From NCBI GenBank assembly GCA_964030785.1, contig OZ034971.1:32374304-32438303 (forward strand): a stretch of 64,000 nucleotides of DNA, given 5' to 3'. Origin of the DNA: Siderastrea siderea (taxonomy: Eukaryota; Cnidaria; Anthozoa; Scleractinia; Rhizangiidae). Below, in pieces: positions 1 to 15,000 of the stretch. Each line of letters starts with the position of its first letter. Position 1 is the first letter of the stretch. The notes under the pieces are model-generated. The model saw only the letters and a list, made by a program, of their open reading frames with translations. It did not search any database and was not told the DNA's origin. The position numbers and the translations under genes were made by a program.

Positions 1-31
1 TAAAGATTTTTTTTCATGGAGCCAGCCAATG

Positions 32-3000
32 TCAAGATAAGTGGGGAGGGACTGGGATCGAGCGTCATGGCGGGTGGCAGCTAGCTTCGGAGCTGCTTCC
101 TTCTTTTCCCCGTTACCACATGGTTAGACAAAATTATACAAGGCGAAAACGAGAGGACCGACAAAGTAGCTCGCCTGAATCGGTCAAACCACCTCCGAAG
201 GCCGCAAAGTCTTTAACAGACACAAACGAGGACGAGTCCGTGATGGCGGCATCTTCGACTGAAGAAGCGAACACAAGCCTCGAAGACATCAAAGAAACGC
301 TCGACAGCATTCAAGCTACAATTGAAAAAGTTCTGTTTGAAAATGGGCAAGTCAAGACTGAATTGAAAGAACTGAAGGCATCCCTCAAGGCAAAGGACCG
401 CGAAGTAAAAAATTTGCAAGAATCTTTGTCCAAAACACGTGAGACCAACCAGTTGCTTAAAGCAGAACTCGAGGCTGCTAAAACAAAGATAAAAAAAACA
501 AGAAGAGGAAACTTACAACTTATGGGACAGTCTCGATAGTCTTGAGCAGTATACAAGGAAAAACAGTCTGGAAATCATTCGCATTCCGGCGGAATGTGAA
601 TCTACAGAAGAAGCGGTCCTAAAGGTGGCGAACGCTTTGGAAGTAGACATAGATTCTAGTAGCATCGAAATATCTCATCGAATCAGGAGAAAGAAGAATG
701 ACAACGCTCTAATTGTCAAGTTTGTCAACCATAAGGATAAAACGAAGCTATATAAGGCAAGAGCAAAGTTGAAATCGGTTAAAATGACAAGCTTGTTTCC
801 AAATTCTCCTGCTGTGCCTCCTGAAAAGGACCGTATTTTCATCAATGAAAACCTAACAGATCACAGACGCTATGTTATGGGACAAGCCAACAAAATGAAA
901 AGAGATGGTCTTCTTCATAGTTTCTGGTCAATGGATGGTAAGATATTTGTTAAAACTTCGCCTCAGGGAAATCCTACAAGGATCTTCAGTGTACATGATC
1001 TCGATAATTTGTAATTACATCAATTCTGCTCAATTCTGAAGATTTACTTCGTCAGCATTAATTTGTTAATATCAACGGGAAACAAGCTCGTGCTTATCAG
1101 GAAAATTAACGGGGTAGTGGAAGGGAGGTTCGGTTTCACTTTCTGATTCCCTTCCAGTTTGAAAGTATTCATTTGCTTTATTTTATTTTTTCCTTTGGTT
1201 GATTAGTAATACTTTCAAGACTCCCAGTAACTTTTTTTTTCCTTTTTTTGCGCTCGTGTTTGTGCTTATGTGTTTCTGTTTTGTTTCTGTTATTATCCCA
1301 GTTGGCTTGATTTCTATTGTAATTGTGTAACACAACAATAATCTTTTGTTAATTTAGATATGGTTTACCAAAATGTTAAACTTCTCTCACTTAATGTTCG
1401 GGGATTACGCAATCAGATCAAACGTAGAGCTATATTTACATATTTAAAGCGACAAAAAGCTGATATCTATTGTTTACAGGAAACGTATTCAAACGAACTC
1501 GACGAAAAAATTTGGCAAGCTGAATGGGGCGGTAAAGTTGTCTTTTCGCACGGTAGCCAACACTCCAGAGGGGTTTGCATGCTATTGAAACCTAATTCGC
1601 TTTTAATCCTTAACAAATTCACGTGCTGATTCGGATGGCAGATACATAATTGCCGAGTTTGCTGTAGGAGATGGGATTATATGCATAACAACAATATATG
1701 CTCCGAATGAATGTCGTCAACAAAAAGCATTCATCCAATCATTAAGCAAAATCTTAATGTCCACAACGGACATAGCAAAATTAATTATTACAGGTGATTG
1801 GAATGTAACATTATACCCTTTAGATAAATGCGGCGGCCAACCATGGAAAGAAACTAGCTACAGAAATTTGATCATAGATCTTATGGAAGAACTAGGCCTC
1901 ATTGATGCTTACCGGTTAAAACATCCAAAAACTAAAGCCTTTACTTACGAATCCAAACCTCTTAAACTAAAATCGAGAATCAATTTTTTCTTAGTTGCAC
2001 AGTCTTTTCAAAATAACATCAATAAAGTGGAAATCAGAATTTCGAATGCCCCTGACCACAAAGCAATTTTTCTCAGCATTTCGATTAAAGATGAATTTAA
2101 ACGAGGTCCCGGGAACTGGAAATTCAACAACCAACTACTGGATGACGAGGTCTACAAAACAACTATCAAGGACTGTGTACAGGAAGCCTTGGAATATCAC
2201 AAGAATATTGAAAGTAAGCGGCTTTTATGGGAGCTAATAAAAATGGAAATTCGTTCGAAAACGATAATTTACTCAAAATCCAAAAGAAAGGAACTCAAGC
2301 ATAGGGAATCGGCAATTCAAGAAAGGCTACAAAAATTAGACTACCTGATATGCAATAATTGAAGACATTTTCGAAAAAAAGGCAAAGAAGCAATTCTTCG
2401 ATTAAAATCCCGTTGGGTAGAAATGGGTGAAAAACCTACAAGATATTTCTTTAACCTTGAAAAAAGGAACTACGAGGAAAAAGTTATTCTACAGCTTAAG
2501 ACTAGAAGCGATGAAATAATCACAGATATAAAAGAAATAAACAAAGAAATAGAATATATTTCAGCGAGCTCCTTCAATCGCAACTCGATACCACACTGGA
2601 AAGAGAGTCGAATAAATTATTTTCGGACTTTGTAAGTGGCTTAGATATTCCAAAAGTGAGCGACGAGGAAAACGCTTTGATAGAAAAAGCACTCACAATT
2701 GAAGAATTAAAAGCATCGCTTAAGTCTTTTTAAAATAATAAAACACCGGGCGACGATGGACTTACTAAAGAATTCTATGAAGCTTTTTTTGACATACTTG
2801 GGGAACATCTACTTAACTCCTATAATGAAGCCTTTGTCAATGGTCAATTGTCTGTATCACAAAGAAGGGGCGTGATAACTTTGATCCCTAAAGAAGACTC
2901 CTGTTTGATCGACCTGTCAAATTGGCGCCCGATAACCCTTCTCAACGTCGATTATAAAATCTTAACTAAAACAATTGCTAGACGAATAGAACCAATTCTA

Positions 3001-6000
3001 CCTAATATTATCCACTCCGATCAGTCCGGTTTTATCAAAGGAAGATACATTGGGCAAAATGTAAGACTATTATGTGATATTATGGAATACTCAGATACCA
3101 ATAAACTCCCCGGCATTCTTCTATTTCTCGACTTTAAGAAAGCTTTCGATTCCATAGAATGGAAGTTTATAGATAAATCCTTAGAATTATTCAATTTTTG
3201 TCCGAGAATTAGAAAGTGGATATCTACTCTTTATTCAAATGTCGAAAGTGGAGTAATAAATGCAGGTTTCATGACCAATTACTTTAAAGTCTCGCGGGGG
3301 GTTCGCCAAGGGTGTCCCTTAAGTCCCTTTCTTTTTGTCATTGCAGCCGAACTTCTTGCTACCAAAATTAGACAAAGTGCACTGTGCAGGGGCTTCCAAC
3401 TTCCAAATAATAAAGAGGCGAAAATTTCCCAATTTGCGGACGATACGACCATCATAGCTAAGGATGTTGAGTCAGTTAAACAGGTCCTAGAATTAGTCAA
3501 AGAATTTGGCGCTATCTCCGGCTTGGAAATAAACCAAAGGAAAACGAAGGCTATGTGGATTGGCTCTAGAAAAGCAAATAAACAAAAAATCTTAAATTTC
3601 GAATGTCCACGCAATCCGATTAAATTTTTGGGAACACATCTTTCATATGACAACGTAAAAAACAACAACGGCAACTTTAGTCTCAAGATCCAGAAAATGG
3701 AGATCAAACTTAACATCTGGCTATCTCGGGATCTGACTCTTTATGGCAGAACATTACTTGCCAACCCTTATTATATAATGCATACTTAAAAAAGACTTTT
3801 GTCTTACTTAAAATAGACTTTTGTTGTACGTGCAATTTAAGTACATACTTAATTAGTACTGACAATATACCCAGGTACTTTTCAAAACACTTAATCAGGA
3901 CTTGAAAGATACTTTGAATTTACCTTTAAGTACATTAATTTATAAGTATATTTTAAGAACAACTGGAAGTGCACTTAAACAATACTTGTAAGAAAAGCAA
4001 AATTGTAAGTACCATTTAAGTCCATACTGTTAAGGTACTTTGAAAGAGTATGAACATGGTCTTCATGCCGGACGGTGAAAGTATGATGTTTAAGTGTAAT
4101 TTTTACTAGTTTACTTACAACTTATGGTCCAAATGTCTTGTACCATTAAATTTAAGTGAAGTGTGGTACACTTATTTTGTACTTGTAATAATAAATTAAA
4201 GTATCATTTAAGTACATACTACAAAGGTACAAAGATCATGACCGGCCTGCTGTAAGACTTTGTGTCTCTAACAGATATTCTGAATCACTGGCAGATTAGA
4301 ACATGATCTATTTTGTTATGAGCTTTTCCATCAGGTGATCAAGTTGACCATCCATCGATCCATGAATCAGCATTTCTAGTCCCCATAACGTATGTTTTAA
4401 GGTTTCACAGGGAAGTGTCAATCATCAACCCTTTAAGCTCCAATAGTGACAAAACATACAAAACATACAGGTCACGAGAATAAAGGAAATAATAACCAAA
4501 CATGAAATGTCTTGATTGTGCAAATTCTCTCAACTGATACCATAAGAAATGTGTGGAGAACACCAAAGAGAATAAGCATATTGATATTGGGGCTTAAAGG
4601 CTCAACCCTTTGGTCAACCCCAACTTGGAGGACCAGATGCTCTTCTTGCCTGGCCTTTCATGTGAAACCTCCCCCAAACAAATTGATTCCATTAGGGGCA
4701 AAAGCCCCAGGTTGTATATCTTCCAACCTTCCCATCACATTAAAGAACAGCACACAGGCCTTAGTCTCGCTCAATCCTGTTGGGAATGTGGCAGATGTAG
4801 CTGAATGGCCCAGAACAGATGTCCACCCTCAAGCACTTCTCATGAATGTTGGTCAGGGGGATCACAGAAATTCTGTGGAGGCAAATTTATAAACCCATTT
4901 TTCAAATAGTTTCAAATTTACCACTGGCACCAGTTTTGTCAAATATATGACACATAGTTTAATAACCAAAATCAAACAACTAGATTACAACAGGACAAAG
5001 TCAAATAAGGAGAGGAATCTGTGCTAGTTTAAAAATGACAAGAGGAGGAGAGTAACCCTCTTTCCTAGGCTACAATAAGGTATGCTCCTGTGCAGGATAC
5101 AAGTTTTTTGGCATTTTAATGTGGAACAGGGTACAATATTATTATAAATCTTCCTGTTTTGGACTGGAAAGGGGTATTAATTTTCCGGAATCTGGAAAGG
5201 AGATTTGCGTAGTAGTCTGGCTAAGGGTCTAGATTTACACCCTAACTCAAAAGGAGTGCATTCGGTACCCACTTAGTCATGTTTTCATGCCATGTACTCA
5301 AGGCTAGATGCAACCAAAAGTGGTAGTTTGGAAGTGCCCCTCACAGAAGCACTTCTTATCTAGAGATGGAGTCCATTGGCACACCTGTATCTATTTTTTC
5401 ATGTCTCCCCCTCCCCCCCAATGGTATGGCTTCATATATAGCATGCTCAGAACTGAGTGATGATCTGCAACTGTTTTGACTATGGTATGGGGTCAAAACA
5501 GTGTCTGCCAGTAAGAATACATTTATTCTGTACTATAAACTAACTGCAAACTGCTGGGTGTTTTTTTACAAACAAAAATAATCTGACCAGTGGGCATCAA
5601 GTTCATTCAAGTTACAACAGCATGCATTCAACTCGAAAGTAAGCTTGCACTGAATAGTGCAGCAATGAAAAGCTTTGGTTTTTCAGAACACAATTAATAT
5701 GCAAAATTATACATTTTCACAGACATTCAGCTATACTTTCTTCTCCTGTTATTGTGCATATTTCTTTTGGCTGCTGACAAGCCAAATGATTTTCACGTCT
5801 AAAGGCTGACCTCAACAGTTTGATTGCACTGTTTTCGTCATGGAATGTAAAAATATTCAGTTCAAACAAAATTAATGTCAAAATCAATTTCCAGAACAGT
5901 TAAGCTGCCCAAATGCCGCGCGTTATAGGAATGCCACTATCTTTTTTGTGTCTGACTACCTGGACCAGCATAATAAGAACATTCCGGTACCTTTATCCGG

Positions 6001-9000
6001 TCAATAGCTGGTAGAATTATATCAGCAGCGTAACAGCTTATCAGCAGAGTAATATACAGTACTGTATAGGGTACCAGCACCAAAGAACAAGTATCGCATT
6101 ACATAACCCCGTGTGAAGTCAACCCCCGTAACAACGTAACAGGGTACTATCGTGAACAAGAAAAGCCCCAGGGGCATTAGACCCCGCCGTTTTAGTCCGT
6201 CCCCTAGGGTGCAAAATATATTACGGCCACCCAAGATACGAGCCCTAAACCTGTGTAGCGAAAGACGTGACAAGTATTTGTTTGGCCGAGCGAAATCGGA
6301 GGTCTGGGGCAAGTGACCACCAAAAAAATGGAAAATAATGAAAACAAGAAAAGCCCCAGGGGCATTAGACCCCGCCGTTGTTCTCCCCCCCCCCCCCCGG
6401 GGGGTGTAAAATATGCTACAGTCAGACTCAAGATAAAAGCCCTTGCCTGTGTAGCGTAAGACACGACGAGTATTTGTTTGGCCGAGCGAAAACCGGAGGT
6501 CTGGGGCAAGTGACCACCAAAAAAAACACAAAACCACAGAAAAAAAATGGGTATTACTACACCCCGTCCTGACGACGGGTTAAAAAAGAAAAAAAAAAAC
6601 AAACAAGAAAAATATTGTGTCAATGTACCTTTGAGATGGCTTTACTCTTACAATGTGCTTGATGACAGGAATCCTTGAAACTTTTGGCAGAATTATGGTG
6701 GGATCACTTTCCAACACCTCTACCAAAGCAAAATACCTCCTGGGTAATGCACATGTGCACAAATTGTCTTGACATTCTGCACTGTGGCACATCTCCTCTA
6801 CTTTCACATAACTTAAAACTGAGCCGTAGAGTGAATTTTGGCCATCTGAAAATGCAACAGTGAAATTATTCCTTGCTGTTACCCTTTTGTAACACTTGCT
6901 ATGGTAAATAACACCCTCCAGCTGACATCTTTTGAAAATCCACATTCTCTTCCACTTGCCGATGCTATTTATGCTCCTCAGTTCATTCAGAGTGAGTGCA
7001 GATGAATTGCTCCATACTCTCTCCAAAGACCCAATAACAAATGCCCTCTCACTGATCTGTTCAGTTGCTTTCCTGTTGAAAACAAATGAAAGCCACCATC
7101 AAGTAAGTTAAAGATTCACCTACATTGTATTTCAAAAGCAACTGAATATGCTGCCTGATTGCCAGCACTGTGGCTGATAAATAGCTGTTGAGTACTGCAC
7201 TGGTAACCCATGGGACAATTTTAGTGTCTGCTATTTTGTGAAAGCATTTACAAAACTTCATTCTCTGGTCTACCAAACCCAAAAAATCAACTTGGAGTGC
7301 TGAAAGAACACTTGAACAGCTTCAACAACACCCTTACCAGCTAGTGACCTTCTTATGCTTTTCCAGGTCCTGAGTGCAGGGTAATTGTTGTGTTCATTGA
7401 CCAGTCAGAAATGCAAGGTTTATTGTTTAAATAATTATGTCTGACAGAGAACAGCAAGACTTACAAGCTACATGAAAATGTACTGGAATTAAGAAATCAA
7501 ACATGCATGCTTTTTTTCCCTAAAGGCTGTTTTGAAATTTTTTAAAACAAGTTCGATTTAACAATGATTTGACTGAATTTGCATTTGCAGTTAGAAAACA
7601 CATCTTTATCATGTACCAGTATGTAGCAAATTCATGCAATTCACTAATATTTTAAAGAATATACAATCTTCTTGTTATATCTGACCTACATACATACAGT
7701 ACAGGTCAAAGGTAAGTAGTATACAGTCTCCTCTTGTTTCTCGATGCTTGATTAGAGAGAACAGACTCGACTTGCGAGACTCGAGCAGGGTTCGACATCT
7801 ACTGAGTTGAGTCACTAGTCACCGGGCAAGTCAGCTTCAAAAATCTACTAGCCCACGGCACATTTCAGTCGCCCAGGTTCCTTACCAATTTCCTTCTTCA
7901 CTCATGTCATTTAGACCCTGGCAGTAGAACTAAAGACTTTGAAGGACCTTAATAGCTTAAATTAACGTACCAGTCAAATTGAAGCTTCAACATCCCCACC
8001 CCCCAGGTATTTGAACCTTTCAAAGTTGGCTTGTTCAAATTCCCTCCCTTCGGGGCAAAAAATCTGCTCAAATGCCCCATCAATTAGTGCTGAAATACCT
8101 CTCCTCAAAGACAAATTTTATTTTCAATCACTCTTCACGCTTTTCAGAGAGAGATATGCCGTTACGACACCTTGAAGCTTCTTTCAAAGACCCTTTTGAG
8201 AGAGTTATTCACTAACAAAAGGTGAAATTCTATCTTGTAAATCTGTCAAACCCTGCAAAAAAAAAAAAACTCACTGGTGTGTTACGCTAGAACAAGAGAT
8301 AAATCTGCTTCAAATTCCCCATGCTGCCAAAGCAACGTTCAAATTCCCCCTTCCCTGGGCACGATGCACAGTCAAAAGCCCGGGGTATGCCCGGGGGGGG
8401 GGGGGGGGGAATGTTGAAGCTTCGATTTGACCGGTACGTGAGCTAAGCCACACAGCCACAGCTGTGTACTTGCTGCAAGCTTTAAGCCCATTGTTGTAAA
8501 ACAAGTCGAAGGAACAAAATTATATTTATCTTAACGATCGAGTGACAAATGTTACGTAAACATTTACAAGAGTTAGGTAGAACAGGTCTGAAATTCGTAG
8601 CTCAGTTTTCCAAATGTTTGAATTTTAACAAACCTTGTAACTTAAAGGTTACTTTTAGAGGTTTTTTGTGCCAACTTAAATCCCAATTTACTTGAAAGGG
8701 ATGGAGGTCGTGTGGTTACCAAGCCAAGTACGTCCAGTGAAACACTGGCGATGGATGTGCGAAAGACCGAGTGAAATACACTCCACGGTTCTGCGGTTGT
8801 TTTGTTTCCGAACAATTTCCAGCAAGAATCATAACAACTTCACAATGTGATTCCAGTGTGTTCAAGGGAGTTTTAAAGGTAATTATTAAAAAAAAAATCC
8901 TCAAGTTTCTACTTGCCCACGGACTACCAAACACACAACATTTACTAGCCCTTCTTGATTTTTACTCGCCTCGGGCGACCGGGCGAGCGGAGATGTCGAA

Positions 9001-12000
9001 CCCTGCTCGAGGATCAATCGAGAACCAAGAAACTAGAGTTCTCAAGTCTCAAATATGCAAAATTTCAAAGGAAGAACAAAAAGAGTTTCGTGTGGTTGTG
9101 TAAATTATGGCACTGCCACAAAGCTCCACAATGTGTGCATAAAACAAGTGCATACTAGTTGCATGAAGCAAGCACATTTCAGAAAAACTCTGCAGCAAGA
9201 TACATGACAATGCAGAATTTATATTGTGATTAAAATGGAAAGGAAATGTGAAATTGTTTTCTAGTGCTTAATTCATATCTATACAACATTTCTAAAAATC
9301 TTCCAGAGAAATATTAAACACAATCCGCTTCAATGCAATTTACAGACATTAAAATAAACTGAGCACTTTTGGTCTTGAGTTTTCCCTTAATTGCCATGAA
9401 AACATCAAGGGCAGTGAAAGCGACACTTCTCTGTTTTGTTATCAACGGATAAAATGAAATCATCTCGAGAGCAATGTTGCAAATTGATCAAAGATATATT
9501 GAAGCATGTTTGTTGTCATGTGTTCATTAAAAAACAAATACTCTCAAATACAGAAAATAGAAATCTGCTCCAGTGTCAATGAAAAAGCGGCCCAGCCAGT
9601 GACTGCTCAACGTTCGACCTACATGTACAAGGAGCCAAAGGTACAATCTCTACAATGTTGAGGCTTGAAGTTTGGTCTGTTTGGCTGCATGCAGATTTAG
9701 TCTTAAGAGTGATCAATCAAGCGACAAGATCATCATTTTCTTGTCTCGATTCTCATGAGACGAGTCTTCTATCTCTCGAGAATCAAGAATCGTCTGACAA
9801 GAGACTGTATACTTACCTTTGACCTGTACTGTATAGTTATATCAATTTATTAAGTGCAGGGCACAAATTACCTTGTATTGTGCCCCTTGACTGTAAGGTA
9901 CTTGTAGAAGTCTTGTACACAAGGAGACAACTCAACACCATTTGCTATCTCTGGCAGTTTTTGCAGCACAGACACTCTATAAAGGATCTTGGAAAATGAA
10001 AGCACCATGTTCTGTTTAGTAGTTTTTGCTGTTGGGGGCTGTTGTAAGAATTAATGTTGCCTATTCTTTAAAATATAGGCAATTAACTTTGTCTAATTGC
10101 AATTCTACTCCAAAGACCAATAAACAAGCTTCAACATCATTCACCGGCTGTCGCCATGAGGTGCCACCGGTGTGTAAATTGGGCTGAGTTTTTTGTTCTG
10201 GGTCACTTGCCTTAGTCATCCGGTTTTGTCTAGCCCAACATTGCAGTATCTTTAAACTCCCGGCTTTCTCTTGAATGGGGGAGTGGGAGTGCCTAATATG
10301 ACATACAATGTAGTAGTGCCTGAGTGTATGTGTATGTGTTGTCTGATTTTGGAGTGAATGTATACAACGAGAAGTAATTCTGAAGAGAACAATACTTTAT
10401 TTCTTAAAAAACATCTCTAGGAAGTGTGATTCAAAAACATGTGAAATCATGGTTTTAGTGTACACTGAGGATTCCCTTTCATTCAAACAGCACCATTGAG
10501 ACCTCACGCACATACATTCCTGTACCAAGCTAAAAATCTTTCTCAAGTTAGCTAAATGTACCACTGCAGAAGAATGTTATACCTTTTAAATTATATAGCA
10601 CAATCGCCATTACAATTTATACATAATGAAACTGCATCTGCCAGAACTCTGCTTACTTGTACTTTGAACAAAATTTTAGTACAGGTGTATATGTTACAAG
10701 CTAGTCAATCACGTGAGACTGGAGAAGAATTGCAACAAAGGCATTAATTCAACCATTAATTCCTCAGAAAGGTTTTTAATAACAGTTACATAGCATATTG
10801 TACACATGTATAAGCCCTTTCCTAAGATGTAAGCCCAGCTCTGAAAACTGCTTACGGGTATACTAACTTACACCAATATTTAAATTTTAAAATACCTGTC
10901 CATCAATGTTCTGTGTACCATGGAAAAGATCACTCAGGTCTCCATTAAAATCCTCAAAAGGAAAGCACGAATTGCTCCATAAAGGCCCAGCATCTCTAAC
11001 AGTTTCAGCAAGGTGCAGTAATTGATGAACATTGTATGTTTGGAACCTCTCCCCTAAAAATAATACCGGTGTTAAATAGACTAATTCCTTCTAATGCAGT
11101 AACAAATCAATAATAATAATAATAATAATAATAATCATAACTATAACAAAATTCTCGAATCTGATTGGCTATCACCAGTCATGATTTGAGCATTAACAGG
11201 ACAGTTGGACAGTGTAATTGGACAGTGTACGCGTCATGCCTAAGTAACTGGACAGTACGCGTCAGAGCGCGCATGCTAATGGCTCAGTTACACTTGAATA
11301 AGCTTTTTTTTAAAACGTATTTCGCAAATAAAACTGTTGTCTATTCCTTCTCCGGTACGTTTTCGAATTTCGAATTTCTTTCTCGAATTTTGTTATAGAT
11401 ATGATTAATTGGTAACAGGACTTCGTGTCATCCAATTCGGTCTGTAATCATACTCGTGATTAAACAAATCGGACTCCCGCTACGCGGTCGTCCGATTTTG
11501 TTAATCACTCGTATGATTACAGACCGAATTGGACTCCACTCAGTCCTATTACCAATGTTAATAAAACATCCATGGTCACATGGTTAACATTTTCACTCAA
11601 GCAGCATTGTTAACATTACAAATATAATTAACCAAACAAAGTGATCAAGTGAAATTTGCCATAACAGGGCTTGAAAAATACTTGAATTCCAGCTTGCCCT
11701 TAGGACAAGAAGCTCTCAAATATTGGTTGCCCGGGGCTGTTGCATCCTTGAATTAGTTTATGACTTACTTTGAAGATGACCTGCCTGGGCCCTTGCCCAT
11801 CGGGCAAGTGAGCATGAAAAGTTACTTGCCCGGCAGGAAAATCTACTTGTCCCAGATGACCGGAGGGACTTTTTCGAGCCCTGCATAACTGCTAATACTC
11901 ATTCATTGCTTCCACATTCACATGACAAAAAGAAAAAAAAGAACAGGACTGGATTATGACATGACTTACCATAGTACCCTGGAACTTTAGCACAAAAAAG

Positions 12001-15000
12001 CTTCAGTAAGAGCGTGGCCTCCTGTAAATCCTTGGTTGATATACTGGATTGTAGTAGGCGGTAAATACCACCCACAAGCAAAGCATAATGCTCAAAATAA
12101 TCCACAGGAAGCCTCCCCATCAAAAGAGGTACTGAGTAATACAGTAGAAAAGCCCTTTTTTCTGAAGCTAAGTAAAAAGTAAAAGAATAAACAAAGTATC
12201 AAAAAAAAAAATAAAACAATCTGTACAATTTTTACAAACATGTCGCTAATTGTGAGTTCATCTGTACTAAACACTCCTGAATTTTTAATTGTTTGCCTTG
12301 GGGAAGTAAGAGACTCTAAACATGCTTTTAACATGTGATAACCTCCAGAAAAAGACACCCCACAATAAGACCTAACCTAAGTTTCCCACTGGTGCTGAGA
12401 AGAAATTTATTCTTATAATCACCAGGATCAATGCAGTAGATCACATCTGTAAATTTTTCCTTTTCATCAGCGCAACAATTATTTTTTCCAACTTTCAGCC
12501 TGAAAATTAAGAGAAGCAAGTACTGGCTAAATCTTGTTTGTTCTTATTGCATTTTTTCTGCAAGCGGTTCTCTAATGCTGTTATTTGTGGATGTATACAA
12601 AACAATTATTTTCTTACTTTCTTCATGTACGGTACCTTCTATTCGCATGTTCTCAATTGATCAGCTGACTATTTGCTCTGCAGCTTATTTTGGAGTAGAA
12701 TGCAACTGAACTCTTTAAAGTTAAGAATGTGAGTCATGATCTACAAAATATGCTTTTCCCCTGGTAGAGTTGAAAAAATATAATTTTTCAATCAACATTA
12801 TGTATAGTAACTCAGTATTAATTACTCCATGAAGTAATTTGCTTATTATTTAATAATAAAGCAAATTACTTCATGGTTGGTTCACTGGTATGAATTTTAT
12901 GCACATGAGGAGAATCAAATTTGCTCATTTCTTGTTGTGACTGCAACAGCAATTATTGCGAATAAAAATCATATGTGCTCATCAACAGACAACAGATTGT
13001 CTGCATCTACAGTCAAGCACCTCTATCACTGCAACCAGCTGGAAAACATAATTGTCGGTACGCTACATGTATGCATACTCAGCTAAACCCTACGTCAGTT
13101 TTCCATACCTTTCCAATCAGACCTATCTTGAATATGCCTTGGTCTTCTAGTGACTTCAGAGGATGGCCTGATACGCACAAGATCATCATCAAGGGCTGTG
13201 ATGTTGCCACCAAGGAAGCAAGGATATAGTTTACTTTCTTGGGAAAACCACTTTTGTAGAAGCTGTTCTACAACTCCTTCACAAACACAATGCATCCAAT
13301 CCACAACAGTGCCCTTTACAACATCAAATGTAGGTAAAGCAAAGCCCCAGGATAAGCCAAGTATGCCTTGCACACTCCACTGCAACAAACCAACCCAATA
13401 TTAAGTTCAAAATTAGCAAATTAAGCATTACAGCATATTTTCTATGGGTTCACAGGTGCAATAAACCAGCGTAGATGTTGAGAGAATGCAAGAAGAGCTT
13501 GTAAATACAGACAGACACCACACAATTCCCAAATCATGATCAACTCATTATGCTTTATGATCACACACCCCTATGATGTTGCAGATATAGATCAATAATG
13601 ATGGTTCACAGGGCTCAGAAGTTATTAATTTTGCTTTTCTGCCAATGGGGCTGTATCTTCTGGTGACTTAAATTTATTCATTGCAGGGCAACTTGTTTTT
13701 CTTTAAGTCAGTTGCCAAAAGGCGACTTCAGCTTTTTTAATTTTAAGCCCTGGGGATAATCATCTCTCTGAGTCTTGTGTCACAGGTAGGAGGATTTTCC
13801 AATGGAGAAACTTTTGGTAGGGCATAATTAATTTATAAATTGTTCCTTATCCCTGGTGAGACATAAACGTTTGAACAGTTGTAGTATAAAATCAACTGAA
13901 ACTTACATTCCTCATGCCAGATTCTTGATTGTGCAGAGCTTGCAAAGCTTGCATTTTAACTTCATTGTGATCTCTAGGAGTTGGACAACCATTGTTATTT
14001 GTGATTGGATAAATGTGGCAAGTCTTCCTTCTATTGTTCTTGGCTAGCCCAATGTCTAGAGTACTTCCAGGTTCTTTGCATTTCCCACACCCATCAAATC
14101 CGTTAAATTGCTTCATTACCAACCACATGGAACGAGCAGGAGCATCTGCAGTCATATCTAGGAAAACGGCTTTGTGAATGGAAGTAGTTTCCACCTGCTG
14201 TCCCTGGCTAGAGCATGTTCTCTTCACAGTCAGGCCTGTGTGATAGAGACTATATATCATTAGTGCACATGCATACTTTCCATTGACAGTACAATCACTC
14301 ACTCACTCACTTCACAATACCAGATAAGAATTACTGAAATAATTCTTCCTCTTTGATCCAGTTGCCCCTTTGGCTGAAAAGAATTGCACACCTCTTGAAT
14401 ACAAGGCGCTATGAAGGTCCGCATGCATATTCCAGAAATTATGCCAGGATTCTACAGCCATTATTAATTCACTTTTAAAACTTAAACTTCATGAAAAACA
14501 ACAACAACAGAAACTACAACAACTCAGTGCATGAGAAGCTTACCTTCATAGTACAATTTCCTAATGGATAAAACAAATGGCCTCAAAAATGTTGCAAAAA
14601 CAGGTTTGCTTTTTCCAAACCATAAACCAGCAAATAGTCTGTTCTTCCTGGTAAATCTAAAATGCAAAAAGATTTAGTGTCTGAATGCTTCTTGATTTTT
14701 ACATAAAATTTTGCATTTGACAATACTGAGTAAATTACAACAACGGTGGCTGTATAAGTCATTTCTTAACCTAGAATATTATTGTCCTCTATAAAAATTA
14801 ATTTTTCTTTGGTGAATTTGACAGTTATCAGGTTGTGTATACATACTGTATGTAATAATACAGACAATTTCCTGTAACAATATTTTTCCCATGATTTTCT
14901 GTTCATGATCTGAAGTACAGTCTGAATCTCACTATACAAAAGGTACATAGTGGTAGAAAGATATCCATCTTAAAGATTTCCAAATGCTTAATTGTGACAC

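Noticed and set aside
3279..3716. Antisense 145-aa ORF opposite the LINE reverse transcriptase.
   Set aside because: Shadow of the sense coding frame.
4512..4892. 126-aa plus-strand ORF in the left arm of the CACTA-like element.
   Set aside because: Low-information composition, no motifs, and no splice or codon pattern supporting a gene.
6022..6623. Long overlapping minus-strand ORFs.
   Set aside because: They are produced by the tandem 186-bp repeat and C/G homopolymers, not by a protein family.
7061..7282. 73-aa minus-strand ORF adjoining transposase exon 10.
   Set aside because: It overlaps the splice acceptor of exon 10 in a different frame and shows no motif; treated as intron.
12360..12505. 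Minus-strand open segment (LKVGKNNCCADEKEKF) with an AG acceptor, a possible extra transposase exon.
   Set aside because: Its phase does not fit between exons 6 and 7, which join perfectly without it and give the expected DWKASE-type junction.
13609..13753. CAGGGCT...AGCCCTG pair that could bound another hAT-like MITE.
   Set aside because: No target duplication was found and the inverted similarity is short; too weak to list as a feature.
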